From a virus, in the IMG/VR virus record IMGVR_UViG_3300032223_001306, positions 1 to 21,116 of that record: 21,116 nt of DNA; one strand, 5' to 3'. Positions 1 to 6,665 of this stretch are shown here, piece by piece. A model generated the notes under the pieces. That model was not told the origin of the DNA, made no database searches, and saw nothing but the letters and a program-made list of their open reading frames with translations. The position numbers were made by a program, and so were the translations under genes. Every line of letters starts with the position of its first letter. Positions within the stretch are counted from its first letter, which is position 1.

Positions 1-399
1 GGTGTTCTTTCTGATGAAACAGGTACTGGTTCAGTAGTATTTGGTACAAGCCCAACGCTTACTACGCCAAAGATTGCATTAACCTATAGCGCAAAGACTG
101 CTGCTTATACTTTTGTATCAGGCGATGAAGGCAACATCTTCTCGATGAACAATGCTGCAACACAGCAGTTCAACATTCCTACTGATGCTACATTCAACTT
201 TGCAGTTGGAACACAGTTCAACGTGTTCTGGGTAACGGGTGCTGGTCAGCCAACTATTGGCGCAGTTACACCAGGCACAACAACGGTTATTTCAACAGGT
301 GCTACAAGTGCTACACCTAAATTGCGTGTAGCAAACTCAATGGCTACTGTAATGAAAATTGCTACTAACTCTTGGATAGTAATTGGAGATATTGCATAA
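1..399 (+). CDS. Tail fibre protein, C-terminal part (5' truncated)
   Basis: The reading frame is open from the first base of the window to the TAA at 397-399, giving 132 visible residues of a longer protein. The visible part starts GVLSDETGTGSVVFGTSP, a phrase common in phage fibre and appendage proteins, followed by a Thr/Ala/Gly-rich beta-type sequence with no catalytic motif. The role is inferred: structural, a virion fibre or baseplate appendage outside the cell. It is followed by the glycine-rich adhesin with a 1-nt TAATG overlap, so the two are probably translated together. The N-terminus, which would show how it attaches to the tail, lies outside the window. Confidence 0.7.
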   Translation, partial: GVLSDETGTGSVVFGTSPTLTTPKIALTYSAKTAAYTFVSGDEGNIFSMNNAATQQFNIPTDATFNFAVGTQFNVFWVTGAGQPTIGAVTPGTTTVISTGATSATPKLRVANSMATVMKIATNSWIVIGDIA

Positions 400-1250
400 T
401 GCCAGTTCTTGGAAGTATTGCTTCTTCTATTAGCGGAAACCTTGGCGTACCAGTAACTTATCTTGTAGTTGCTGGTGGCGGTACTGGTGGCGTTCGCTCT
501 AACTTTATGGGTGGATTCTACCCAGGTAGCGGTGCTGGTGCCGGAGGCATGGCTACCGGCTCCCTTCTTTGCTCAAAAGGAACTGCACTTACAGTTACAG
601 TTGGAGCAGGTGGAGCAACTGGTAGTGGTTACAACCCGCCAGGCAACCCATCTGTATTTTCAACAATTACTGCAGTAGCAGGCGGTTCAGGCGAGTCCAA
701 TGCACCAATTAGTCAAACTCCAAATGGTGGTTCTGGTGGTGGTTCTTACGGATTAACTGGTCAAGGTACTGGCACAACAGGTCAAGGAAACAATGGTGGT
801 CTTGGCGGTGGAAGCACTCAAGGTGCAGGTGGCGGTGGTGGTGCAGGTGCCGTAGGTGGTAATAACGCAACAACAGCAGGTGGCGCTGGAGGAGCAGGTG
901 CTTCTAACTCAATTACTGGTACTGCTGTAGTTTATGCTGGCGGCGGTGGCGGCGGTGGTGGTGCTGGAGGCGGTGGTGCTGGAGGAACAGGTGGCGGTGG
1001 TGCTGGTGGCACAACTGATAGTTCCGGAACAAGCGGAACAGCAAACACCGGAGGCGGTGGCGGTGGTGTTGGTACCTTTTCAAATTCAGGAGCAACTCCA
1101 ACTCAAGGTGGTGGCGGCTCAGGAATTGTTATCATTTCCTATCCAACATCTTATGGCTTGGCTTCTGCAACTACAGGTTCGCCAACTCAAACTACAGTAA
1201 GTACAAACTATGTTTACAAATGGACAGGAAGCGGGAGCATTACTTTCTAA
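399..1250 (+). CDS. Glycine-rich tail tip adhesin / receptor-binding protein
   Basis: The protein has 283 residues. ATG at 399 overlaps the previous stop by one base; an in-frame ATG at 372 is possible but would overlap by 28 nt. After a short N-terminus comes YLVVAGGGTGG and then a long array of Gly-Gly-Gly-Ala-Gly blocks separated by short variable loops, ending in a beta-type segment (SGIVIISYPTS). This fits the glycine-rich domain family found in phage tail fibres, where polyglycine-II-like sheets display host-specific loops, as in T-even gp38 adhesins. Receptor recognition is inferred from that family and from the position at the end of the tail module. The extreme Gly content creates several spurious open frames on both strands. 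Confidence 0.75.
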   Translation: MPVLGSIASSISGNLGVPVTYLVVAGGGTGGVRSNFMGGFYPGSGAGAGGMATGSLLCSKGTALTVTVGAGGATGSGYNPPGNPSVFSTITAVAGGSGESNAPISQTPNGGSGGGSYGLTGQGTGTTGQGNNGGLGGGSTQGAGGGGGAGAVGGNNATTAGGAGGAGASNSITGTAVVYAGGGGGGGGAGGGGAGGTGGGGAGGTTDSSGTSGTANTGGGGGGVGTFSNSGATPTQGGGGSGIVIISYPTSYGLASATTGSPTQTTVSTNYVYKWTGSGSITF

Positions 1251-1558
1251 TGGCACACTTCGCGCAACTAAATGAAACAAATATAGTTACATTAGTAATT
1301 GTTGTTAACAATGAAGTTATTAACAATGCAGAAGGACTTGATGAAGAAGCAATAGGAATTGAGTTCTGTCAATCGCTTTATGGTGCTGATACCAAATGGG
1401 TTCAAAGTTCATACAACTCTAAGTTCCGCAAAAACTTTGCAGGAGTTGGTTCATTATATGACCCAGTACGCGATGCTTTTATTGCACCTAAGCCTGAGTA
1501 TGGAGAGTGGACCCTCAATGAAGAAACTTGCCAATGGGAACTAACATCAGTGATATAG
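1250..1558 (+). CDS. Small tail-associated protein
   Basis: The protein has 102 residues. ATG at 1250 overlaps the stop of the adhesin by one base (TAATG). It begins MAHFAQLNETNIVTLVIVV and carries VQSSYNSKFRKNFAGVGSLY followed by PKPEYGEWTLNEETCQWEL. Proteins with this beginning and the SYN...RKN(Y/F)AG...YD...F..P(K/Q)P pattern are common next to tail-fibre genes of environmental tailed phages. Their exact role (fibre tip, chaperone or minor structural protein) is not established. The family match is from recall and the structural role from context. No membrane segment or enzyme motif is visible. Confidence 0.6.
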   Translation: MAHFAQLNETNIVTLVIVVNNEVINNAEGLDEEAIGIEFCQSLYGADTKWVQSSYNSKFRKNFAGVGSLYDPVRDAFIAPKPEYGEWTLNEETCQWELTSVI

Positions 1559-1770
1559 GTTTTTACTATATTAACTATGATAAAGCAGATAAAAACTTAC
1601 CTTGGAAAATTACTCTAACTGATAAAGATATATCCAAAGTAATCAACGAATGGCTTGCCAGCGATTTTGAAATCAATGTACCTTGCTGGTCTTTTAAAAG
1701 TATCTACCACTATCTTGCCTGCAAAGGCGTTTTATCATGGAATGGTACTAAAGCTATTATTAGTAAATAA
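1534..1770 (+). CDS. Hypothetical protein in tail module
   Basis: The protein has 78 residues from ATG 1534; an in-frame TTG at 1528 is an alternative. The start overlaps the end of the preceding gene by 25 nt. It is rich in aromatic residues and Lys/Ile, with no signal peptide, membrane segment or cysteine motif. I do not recognise the family. It is the last gene before a 61-bp AT-rich gap with a promoter candidate, so it probably ends the tail transcript. Confidence 0.5.
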   Translation: MGTNISDIGFYYINYDKADKNLPWKITLTDKDISKVINEWLASDFEINVPCWSFKSIYHYLACKGVLSWNGTKAIISK

Positions 1771-1778
1771 TAAAACAT

Positions 1779-1807
1779 TTGATTATTGTGTATAAACTGT
1801 TTATTAT
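1779..1807 (+). promoter_or_regulatory. Putative promoter with internal palindrome
   Basis: TTGATT (1779-1784) and TATTAT (1802-1807) are separated by 17 nt and lie 24 bp upstream of ATG 1832, which has a strong AAGGAG site. A short palindrome, ATAAAC-T-GTTTAT (1792-1804), covers the spacer and enters the -10 box, a place where a repressor could act. It would drive the small structural gene and the lysis genes that follow. Seen by eye only. Confidence 0.4.
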
Positions 1808-1831
1808 ATTTAATAAATAAAAGGAGAATCA

Positions 1832-2080
1832 ATGGCAATTACATCGCAGCAATTGCAAGTTGGAACAACTCCCACTTTGATTCAACTTGGTGATGGTGCA
1901 ACACTTGTATATTTGCATTGTATGGGGATCATGTATCTTGGAAATTCAACGGTTACGACTTCGACTGGATACAAGATGGATACTGGTGATAAATTAACAG
2001 TCGAAACCCATGAGACTTCTTTATATGCTGTTGTTAGTAGTGGAACAACCGAACTTGATGTTTTGGTAATTAGCAAATGA
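1832..2080 (+). CDS. Small beta-rich structural protein
   Basis: The protein has 82 residues. ATG 1832 is preceded by AAGGAG with 5-6 nt spacing. It starts MAITSQQLQVGTTPTLIQLG and continues with short alternating hydrophobic strands and Thr/Gly turns, ending ELDVLVISK. Small proteins with this beginning and beta pattern occur in phage structural modules, probably as decoration or fibre-associated proteins. That is an inference from the general look and the location. There are no catalytic residues, cysteine pairs or membrane helices. Its stop overlaps the next start as ATGA. Confidence 0.5.
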   Translation: MAITSQQLQVGTTPTLIQLGDGATLVYLHCMGIMYLGNSTVTTSTGYKMDTGDKLTVETHETSLYAVVSSGTTELDVLVISK

Positions 2081-2355
2081 ATGCAGATACAGCCACAATA
2101 GTTTATTCATACTTTTTTGTGACGGCAGCTGTAATTGGCGCAGTAAGTCTTGTGGCAAAGCATACAATTAGAACGCATACTGATGAATTAAAAGATCAAC
2201 TTGCAAAAATTACCTATGCACTCTATAATGATGGACAAACTGGTTTAATCAACAAAGTGGATCAGCTTATTGAAAATCAGCAACTCATTAAAATTGATGT
2301 AGAAGTTATGAAAGCAAAGTCTGAAGTAAAAACACGATCAAGGAAATCAGAATGA
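2077..2355 (+). CDS. Membrane-anchored coiled-coil protein (holin-like or spanin-like)
   Basis: The protein has 92 residues, with the start coupled to the previous gene by ATGA. One hydrophobic segment (about residues 10-28, YSYFFVTAAVIGAVSLVAK) is followed by a charged, heptad-like region rich in Leu/Ile and Lys/Glu. The C-terminus is strongly basic (KTRSRKSE). The layout N-out, one helix, cytoplasmic coiled coil is typical of small phage holin-like membrane proteins. It lies directly upstream of the CHAP endolysin, which supports a lysis role. The topology is inferred, and a scaffold or tail function cannot be excluded. Confidence 0.5.
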   Translation: MNADTATIVYSYFFVTAAVIGAVSLVAKHTIRTHTDELKDQLAKITYALYNDGQTGLINKVDQLIENQQLIKIDVEVMKAKSEVKTRSRKSE

Positions 2356-2846
2356 GTCAAGCAGCAGATTTTGTAGCAAAAGCACGCACTCAAATTGGAG
2401 TGGTGGAAGTTCCTGATAACAAGACTATTTATGGCAAGTTTACTGGCCATGATGGACAACCTTGGTGTGGTTCATTTGTAATGTGGTGTGCAGCTCAAAT
2501 TGGTTTTAAGGATATGCCAAATTGTGTATACACTCCAGCTGGAGCCCAGGCATTTAAGAGTAAAGCACAATGGACAGATCATAATGTTGCAAAACCTCAA
2601 CCTGGAGATATTGTTTTCTTCTCATTCTCAGGTAATGGAATTGAGCATGTTGGAATTGTTGTCAAAGATAATGGAGATGGAACCGTCACCACAGTCGAAG
2701 GCAATACAAGTCCAATGACAAAGCCTAAAGGCAGTCAAGCCAATGGCGGAGAAGTTGCAGAAAAAATCCAAGCATACAAATCAAACAATTCAAGAAAGAT
2801 GGCTGTATTCATAGTAGGATTTGGCCATCCAAAATGGATCAATTAG
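2352..2846 (+). CDS. CHAP-domain endolysin (peptidoglycan hydrolase)
   Basis: The protein has 164 residues, with an ATGA overlap to the gene before. It is almost entirely one CHAP domain. The nucleophile Cys39 lies in PWCGSFVMWC, the catalytic His99 in GIEHVGIV, and the third polar residues are Glu116/Asn118 in VEGNT. PGDIVFFSF just before the His block is also typical. CHAP enzymes cut the stem peptide or the amide bond of peptidoglycan. There is no signal peptide and no separate wall-binding domain, so it should need a holin for export; holin-like genes flank it on both sides. A tail-associated lysin is less likely because of size and position. Confidence 0.85.
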   Translation: MSQAADFVAKARTQIGVVEVPDNKTIYGKFTGHDGQPWCGSFVMWCAAQIGFKDMPNCVYTPAGAQAFKSKAQWTDHNVAKPQPGDIVFFSFSGNGIEHVGIVVKDNGDGTVTTVEGNTSPMTKPKGSQANGGEVAEKIQAYKSNNSRKMAVFIVGFGHPKWIN

Positions 2847-2853
2847 GAGAAAT

Positions 2854-3102
2854 ATGAAACTCGATTCAGCGAAAGTTAAGGCATTAGTTTTGACATATGG
2901 AACTATTACATTGCCAGTTGCAACAGCAGCTTTGGCAATGAATGCAAAGCCAATTGTCAAAATCCTTTCATTCTTTTCTGGAGTTCTTGCCCTTGTTATT
3001 CGTCAAGCAAACCCTAAAGATCCATTTACAATGAATCTTCTTAAGGTTGCTGAAGAGCAAGTAAATGTAGAACTTGAGAAAACAACTAAAAAAAAGGCAT
3101 AA
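2854..3102 (+). CDS. Holin-like small membrane protein
   Basis: The protein has 82 residues from ATG 2854, preceded by AGGAGAAAT; an in-frame upstream TTG (2821) would overlap the endolysin and lacks a good site. Two hydrophobic stretches are seen (about residues 10-30, VLTYGTITLPVATAALAMNA, and 31-48, ILSFFSGVLALVI). An amphipathic tail rich in Glu and Lys ends KTTKKKA. Two membrane helices, a basic C-terminus and the place right after the endolysin are the usual marks of a class II holin. The function is inferred from architecture and context; no family signature is recognised. Confidence 0.55.
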   Translation: MKLDSAKVKALVLTYGTITLPVATAALAMNAKPIVKILSFFSGVLALVIRQANPKDPFTMNLLKVAEEQVNVELEKTTKKKA

Positions 3103-3106
3103 TTAA

Positions 3107-3355
3107 ATGAAACAGGGGGATTTTTCTCAATCAGTCCAACAAATGGTTTTGACAGATGATCGATTCTCTTGCGCCGTTCGTGAAATAGGAAAAAAACTGC
3201 CAGAAGCAGATCGACCTGCACTTGCAGATCTTATGGAATCTTCGCTATCGACATATAAAGTAACCAAGTTTCTCCGTGATTCTGGTTTTACTATAGGTCA
3301 AACAACCGTATGGAAGCATAGAACAAAACAATGTTCATGCGAAAGGGAAAAATGA
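3107..3355 (+). CDS. Small helix-turn-helix protein
   Basis: The protein has 82 residues. ATG 3107 lies 4 nt after the previous stop. The C-terminal half (TYKVTKFLRDSGFTIGQTTVWKHRT) looks like a helix-turn-helix, with helix one YKVTKFLRDSG and recognition helix GQTTVWKHR. CSC near the end could bind metal. It resembles small phage DNA-binding proteins that choose whether a spacer or site is recognised by sequence, but no specific family is recognised. The stop overlaps the phosphoesterase start as ATGA, so it is co-translated with that gene. Confidence 0.5.
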   Translation: MKQGDFSQSVQQMVLTDDRFSCAVREIGKKLPEADRPALADLMESSLSTYKVTKFLRDSGFTIGQTTVWKHRTKQCSCEREK

Positions 3356-4401
3356 CATTTGCCGAAGAAGCCAAACTTCTCAAAGAAGAAGCTGATCCAG
3401 TAGTTGCAGAACTTCGTGCAGCTCTCATTAGAACTCAAAAGCAACTTTCCAAAACCAAGGAAAGAACTGATGAGCTTGTTGCTGCAACAATTCAAGCTTG
3501 CAAAGATGCTACTCTTGCATTAGGACCAATTCCTAAAATTGAACCACCAGTTCTAGCCAAGTCAAAGAAAAAAGCTGAAGTTGCACTTTGGCATTTGACT
3601 GACTGGCAAGGATCAAAAGTAACTCAAAGTTACAATTCAGAAGTTATGCGCAAGCGTGTTATGGACTTTGTCCATAAAGCTGCCAAGATCACTGAAATCC
3701 AACGCCAAGATCATCCAGTTGATAATGTCGTCATCTGCTTTGGTGGAGACATGGTCGAAGGACTTTTCAATTATCCTGCTCAGTTATGGGAAATTGATGC
3801 AAGTCTTTATGATCAGTACACAATTGTCAGTCGCTTAATAGTTGATGTGGTCCGTCAAGCTCTTGCTATCTATAAGCATGTGACTGTAGTGGCTGAATGG
3901 GGAAACCATGGTCGAATCGGTTCTAAGCGAGATCACGTACCAAAATCTGATAACTTTGATCGCATGTGCTATGAACTTGCACGACAGTTGTTGGCTTCAG
4001 ATGATTCAGTTAACAAGCGTTTGACTTGGGATCCTTTGCATGGCACTGAAGATATTCAAAGAATTGAAATTGGTAACTACAGAGCTTTGCTAATGCATGG
4101 CGATGAAGTAGGCCGATCTGGTTTTGCTTCTCCTTCTGCTTGGCAGGGCGCAGGCAATCGCTGGAAAGCTGGTGCTTATGGATGGGACTTCCAAGACATT
4201 TACTTGGGTCATTATCATCGTCATGCACAGGAACCGCTATCCGATGGCTTGGGAGCTGTATATTGGACAGGTTCCACTGAATCTGACAATCGGTATGCCC
4301 GCGATTCCATGGCAGCCTCGGGTACTCCTTCTCAACGACTACACTTCATAGATCCAGAACGCGGTCGAGTTACTGCTGCCTATCAGGTTTGGGTCGACTA
4401 A
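3352..4401 (+). CDS. Calcineurin-like metallophosphoesterase
   Basis: The protein has 349 residues from ATG 3352 (ATGA overlap). An in-frame ATG at 3331 adds only seven residues inside the previous gene. Residues 1-75 form a charged coiled coil. The phosphoesterase core then shows the metal ligands in order: Asp84-x-Gln86 (the usual second His is Gln), Gly132-Asp133 in GGDMVEG, Asn185-His186 in WGNHGR, His249 in LMHGD, and GHYH (287-289). Such enzymes hydrolyse phosphodiesters, and the phage forms are usually considered DNA- or RNA-processing nucleases. The substrate here is unknown. The coiled coil may serve for oligomerisation. Confidence 0.8.
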   Translation: MTFAEEAKLLKEEADPVVAELRAALIRTQKQLSKTKERTDELVAATIQACKDATLALGPIPKIEPPVLAKSKKKAEVALWHLTDWQGSKVTQSYNSEVMRKRVMDFVHKAAKITEIQRQDHPVDNVVICFGGDMVEGLFNYPAQLWEIDASLYDQYTIVSRLIVDVVRQALAIYKHVTVVAEWGNHGRIGSKRDHVPKSDNFDRMCYELARQLLASDDSVNKRLTWDPLHGTEDIQRIEIGNYRALLMHGDEVGRSGFASPSAWQGAGNRWKAGAYGWDFQDIYLGHYHRHAQEPLSDGLGAVYWTGSTESDNRYARDSMAASGTPSQRLHFIDPERGRVTAAYQVWVD

Positions 4402-4700
4402 TGAACCGACAGGAAATTCTTGTTGAAGCCATTGATCTGATCTACAATGATCGTCAAACAGATTATGGAACTCCACAGGATAATTTCAAGCGCATAGCAA
4501 CTCTATGGTCAGTTGTTTTAGGAATTCCTGTCAAGGAGCATCAAGTTGCTTTATGCATGAATCAAGTCAAAGTTGCTCGTCTAGTTGAGTCTCCTAAAAA
4601 GCTTGATGGTTGGGTTGATGCTGCAGCTTATATGGGAATCGGCGGAGAACTTGCCACTGAAGAACCTATTAAGATAGATGATTCGGAGGATTGTGAATGA
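4401..4700 (+). CDS. DUF6378-like phage protein
   Basis: The protein has 99 residues from ATG 4401, which shares one base with the previous stop (TAATG). The pattern NDRQTDYGTPQDNFKRIATL, then LCMNQVKVARL, then KLDGWVDAAAYMGIGGEL matches a widespread small phage family (DUF6378-like, from recall). The family is all-helical and of unknown activity, sometimes compared with nucleotide-pool proteins. The C-terminus is acidic (DDSEDCE). It is coupled to the next gene by an ATGA overlap. Confidence 0.7.
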   Translation: MNRQEILVEAIDLIYNDRQTDYGTPQDNFKRIATLWSVVLGIPVKEHQVALCMNQVKVARLVESPKKLDGWVDAAAYMGIGGELATEEPIKIDDSEDCE

Positions 4701-5248
4701 CAACTCTTGTTGCTTTTCAAGGTCCTGGTTGGTCAGTCATTGGTTCTGAAAGCCGCACCACGGTTGGAAATAGAATCATTGATGATTCGACAATTAAGAT
4801 CAGAAAAGTCGGCGAAATTGTCATTGCTGCATGCGGAGATGTAAGAGGCGAGGATATTGTTTTCCACTCTTGGCGACCTCCTGCAATCAAGACTAAAGAT
4901 CTAAATCGGTATGTCAGATCAAGTCTGATTCCATCTCTTCGTAAAGCGTTTATTGTTTCAGGTTATGAAGCTCAACCATCGAACGATTCAGCATCTCATT
5001 CGTCTGGGTTCATAGTTTCGGTCCGTGGTGAGTTGTTCCAGATCTGGATGGATTATGCAATTACTCGATCCGATGTTTATTCTGATGGATCTGGCGGAGA
5101 TTTTGCAATTGGAGCTGCTGAAGCTCTAGGCATCAGAAATGCTGCAACAGCAGAAGAAGCTGAAGAAATTCTACGAAAAGCAATTGAAGTCGCTAAGCTC
5201 TACGACATGGCATCAGGCGGAGAAGTCTGGACGATCATCCACAGATAA
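4697..5248 (+). CDS. Proteasome beta / HslV-like Ntn-hydrolase (putative peptidase)
   Basis: The protein has 183 residues from ATG 4697, with GGAGG upstream. It begins Met-Thr-Thr, so removal of Met would expose Thr as N-terminal nucleophile. Numbered from that Thr, Lys falls at 33 (TIKIRKVG) and an acidic Glu at 17 (GSESRTTVGN), the places of Lys33 and Asp17 in proteasome beta/HslV. A SGGDFAIGAAEAL block (about 131) matches the S-G-G loop followed by a helix in that family. Length also fits. It most likely forms a peptidase ring in the cytoplasm; no unfoldase is seen nearby. Glu for Asp at position 17 is a conservative oddity. It ends just before a strong terminator. A non-peptidase Ntn hydrolase remains possible. 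Confidence 0.7.
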   Translation: MTTLVAFQGPGWSVIGSESRTTVGNRIIDDSTIKIRKVGEIVIAACGDVRGEDIVFHSWRPPAIKTKDLNRYVRSSLIPSLRKAFIVSGYEAQPSNDSASHSSGFIVSVRGELFQIWMDYAITRSDVYSDGSGGDFAIGAAEALGIRNAATAEEAEEILRKAIEVAKLYDMASGGEVWTIIHR

Positions 5249-5254
5249 AAGTCA

Positions 5255-5296
5255 ATAAAAAACCCCCTCCTTTCGGAGGGGGTCTATTTTTTTTTG
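5255..5296. terminator. Bidirectional intrinsic terminator
   Basis: CCCCCTCC (5263-5270) and GGAGGGGG (5275-5282) form an 8-bp G+C stem with a TTTC loop. A run of T follows on the plus strand (5287-5295), and a run of A precedes the stem, giving U on the minus strand. It sits between convergent genes ending at 5248 and 5299, and can stop both. Confidence 0.9.
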
Positions 5297-5298
5297 TC

Positions 5299-6267
5299 TT
5301 AGCGAACCATCTCCAAGACTCGATCTGAGAGCAAGTTGCCTTGATTTAGCATGAAACGCTCGCCTGCTGCATAGTTATCTTCCTTGAGAGTTGTGCGTGC
5401 CCACTGCTCATACTCGGTGAAAGCATTGACAATTCCCCATGCTGTTCCCTTGATGTTTTCTTGAGTATGTCCGTTCCAGATATTCAGCAAAGCACGCTGA
5501 CGTTCACGAGCATTTTCCTGCTGACGATCAGTCATATTGTCCTCATCGATAGGGAAAACATCCTTGACGATTGAGAAGAAGTCAGAGTTGGCAACTTTCT
5601 TTTCAACTAGTGAAGAAGAAAGAAGATTAAATTCTTCAGTTGACTTCAAGATGACTCCAAGAGTCTGACGAACATCTTCAATCTTGACACTCATGCGAGC
5701 TGAATGCTTAAATGAAATTGATGATGCATTTGTCCAACGTGTCATTCCATTCTTGCAGATCAAGCGGAGGTACTTGATTTCGAAGCGAAGTGAATCTGTT
5801 CCATCGTGAGTATTCGATGCAACTAGATATGCATCAACTGGATCAATATTCTTGAGTGTGAGATCAAGAGTGTTAGGAAGCTTTGCAGCCATAAAGATTT
5901 TCTTACCGCCGCGTAGTTCACCAGCAGATTCGTACATTGCTCCAGCTTCAAACATCACTGAGTCAACAATTTTGATGATGTCGTGGTTTTGGACAATTGA
6001 ATATGTTGGTGAAGTAATTCCAAGAACAGATGCTGATCCATCAGCATTAACGCGAGTTGTTGCAACTTTATTTTCAAGCGCAACATTTGTAACTCCATTC
6101 TCAGTAATTACGGATGTATGAAGTGGAGTGTGCTGAACTTCCCAATTGAGATTTGCAGCTTCAAGAACTTGAGTCGCATTGAACTCTTCATTGTCCTTAT
6201 TGATCCATGTTGCTGCATTGATCCATGGAGCTTTGCGACGTGCTGCGTTTGTGATCTGAACTGACAT
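5299..6267 (-). CDS. DUF932 family phage protein
   Basis: The protein has 322 residues on the minus strand, starting at 6267 after an AGGAG site. The sequence matches the DUF932 / phage-plasmid-like family: LNWEVQHTPL near the N-terminus, NADGSASVLGITSPTYSIVQ, then GGKKIFMAAKLP, a SNTHDGTDSL segment, RLICKNGMTRW and SISFKHSARM. Family members are common in phages, plasmids and actinobacteria, and are unannotated in function, with suspected roles in recombination or replication. The mRNA leader contains a hammerhead ribozyme, so the transcript for this gene is expected to begin with a ribozyme-cut 5' end. It converges on the terminator at 5255-5296. Confidence 0.85.
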   Translation of the reverse strand: MSVQITNAARRKAPWINAATWINKDNEEFNATQVLEAANLNWEVQHTPLHTSVITENGVTNVALENKVATTRVNADGSASVLGITSPTYSIVQNHDIIKIVDSVMFEAGAMYESAGELRGGKKIFMAAKLPNTLDLTLKNIDPVDAYLVASNTHDGTDSLRFEIKYLRLICKNGMTRWTNASSISFKHSARMSVKIEDVRQTLGVILKSTEEFNLLSSSLVEKKVANSDFFSIVKDVFPIDEDNMTDRQQENARERQRALLNIWNGHTQENIKGTAWGIVNAFTEYEQWARTTLKEDNYAAGERFMLNQGNLLSDRVLEMVR

Positions 6268-6294
6268 TTGTTTCTCCTAGCGGTTTGTTCTGAT

Positions 6295-6349
6295 GGACTC
6301 ATCAGTGACGTCATCTAACGTCAGACACTCCTTGCGGAGTGTTTCGTCC
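6295..6349 (-). ncRNA. Type II hammerhead ribozyme
   Basis: Read on the minus strand, all catalytic-core elements of a hammerhead are present in order. Stem II 5' strand is GGAC (6349-6346) and core GAAA (6345-6342). Stem III is CACUCC/GGAGUG closed by a GCAA tetraloop (6341-6326). U-C is at 6325-6324, with the expected cut after C (6324). Stem I is UGACGU/ACGUCA with loop UAGAUG (6323-6306). Core CUGAUGA is at 6305-6299 and stem II 3' strand GUCC at 6298-6295. Stems I and III are closed and stem II is open, which defines type II. The last A of GAAA pairs with the U before the cut. It begins on the last base of the upstream gene's TAG stop and lies in the leader of the DUF932 gene. Confidence 0.85.
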
Positions 6350-6588
6350 TATTTTTTTAAGTAGACGCGTGTGACTCGTGTTCCATCAGCATTTTCTACT
6401 GAATAACAAATCTCATCACTAAAAATATCAATCTCAGCTTTTTTAATATTCTTTTGAATAAAAGACATTCTTTTCAAAACTTTTGTAGATGTATCTCCTG
6501 CTTCAGTATAACTACCTCCACAACCACATGCGCAACCAGTTTTTCCATTGTAAGTACGAGTTACATTTGCAAACTTAAATTCTGACAT
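6349..6588 (-). CDS. Small Cys-rich protein upstream of hammerhead ribozyme
   Basis: The protein has 79 residues, starting at 6588 on the minus strand and preceded by CCAGGAGG. Longer open frame upstream runs through the control region and lacks a site, so this start is preferred. GCACGCGGSY (about residues 17-26) gives a compact Cys-x-Cys-Gly-Cys cluster, possibly metal-binding. The remainder is a charged helix-and-strand mixture ending RVTRVYLKK. No family is recognised. Its stop codon TAG supplies the first base of the ribozyme, and its leader has a hairpin and the same motif as the divergent rightward operon. Ribozyme cutting would leave its mRNA ending in a stable stem-loop. Confidence 0.65.
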   Translation of the reverse strand: MSEFKFANVTRTYNGKTGCACGCGGSYTEAGDTSTKVLKRMSFIQKNIKKAEIDIFSDEICYSVENADGTRVTRVYLKK

Positions 6589-6635
6589 TTTTTCCTCCTG
6601 GCGGTTATGGCAACCTCGGTGGTTGCTCATGGGAT

Positions 6636-6665
6636 AATTGAATCTTGTCCACCAGTATTTGTACA
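6636..6665 (-). promoter_or_regulatory. Leftward promoter candidate
   Basis: On the minus strand, TGTACA (6665-6660) and TCAATT (6641-6636) are 18 nt apart. The transcript would start just before ATGAGCAACC. The layout mirrors the rightward promoter (TGTACA, 17 nt, TAAATT), which makes it more credible than either alone. Confidence 0.45.

Noticed and set aside
11-24. TCTGATGAAAC near the window start, hammerhead-like words
   Set aside because: CUGAUGA and GAAA overlap with no stem II between them and no flanking stems; it lies in a coding region (SDETG).
913-1101. His/Gln-rich minus-strand open frame opposite the glycine-rich adhesin
   Set aside because: It is the antisense of GGT/GGC repeats, with no ribosome site; a compositional shadow.
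934-1200. Val/Ala-rich plus-strand frame inside the adhesin gene
   Set aside because: Frame-shifted reading of the same Gly repeats; no ribosome site and fully inside a stronger gene.
6268-6348. Stem III hairpin (CACTCC-GGAGTG) as a plain terminator of the 79-aa gene
   Set aside because: No U run follows on the minus strand, and its flanks are fully accounted for by the hammerhead core.
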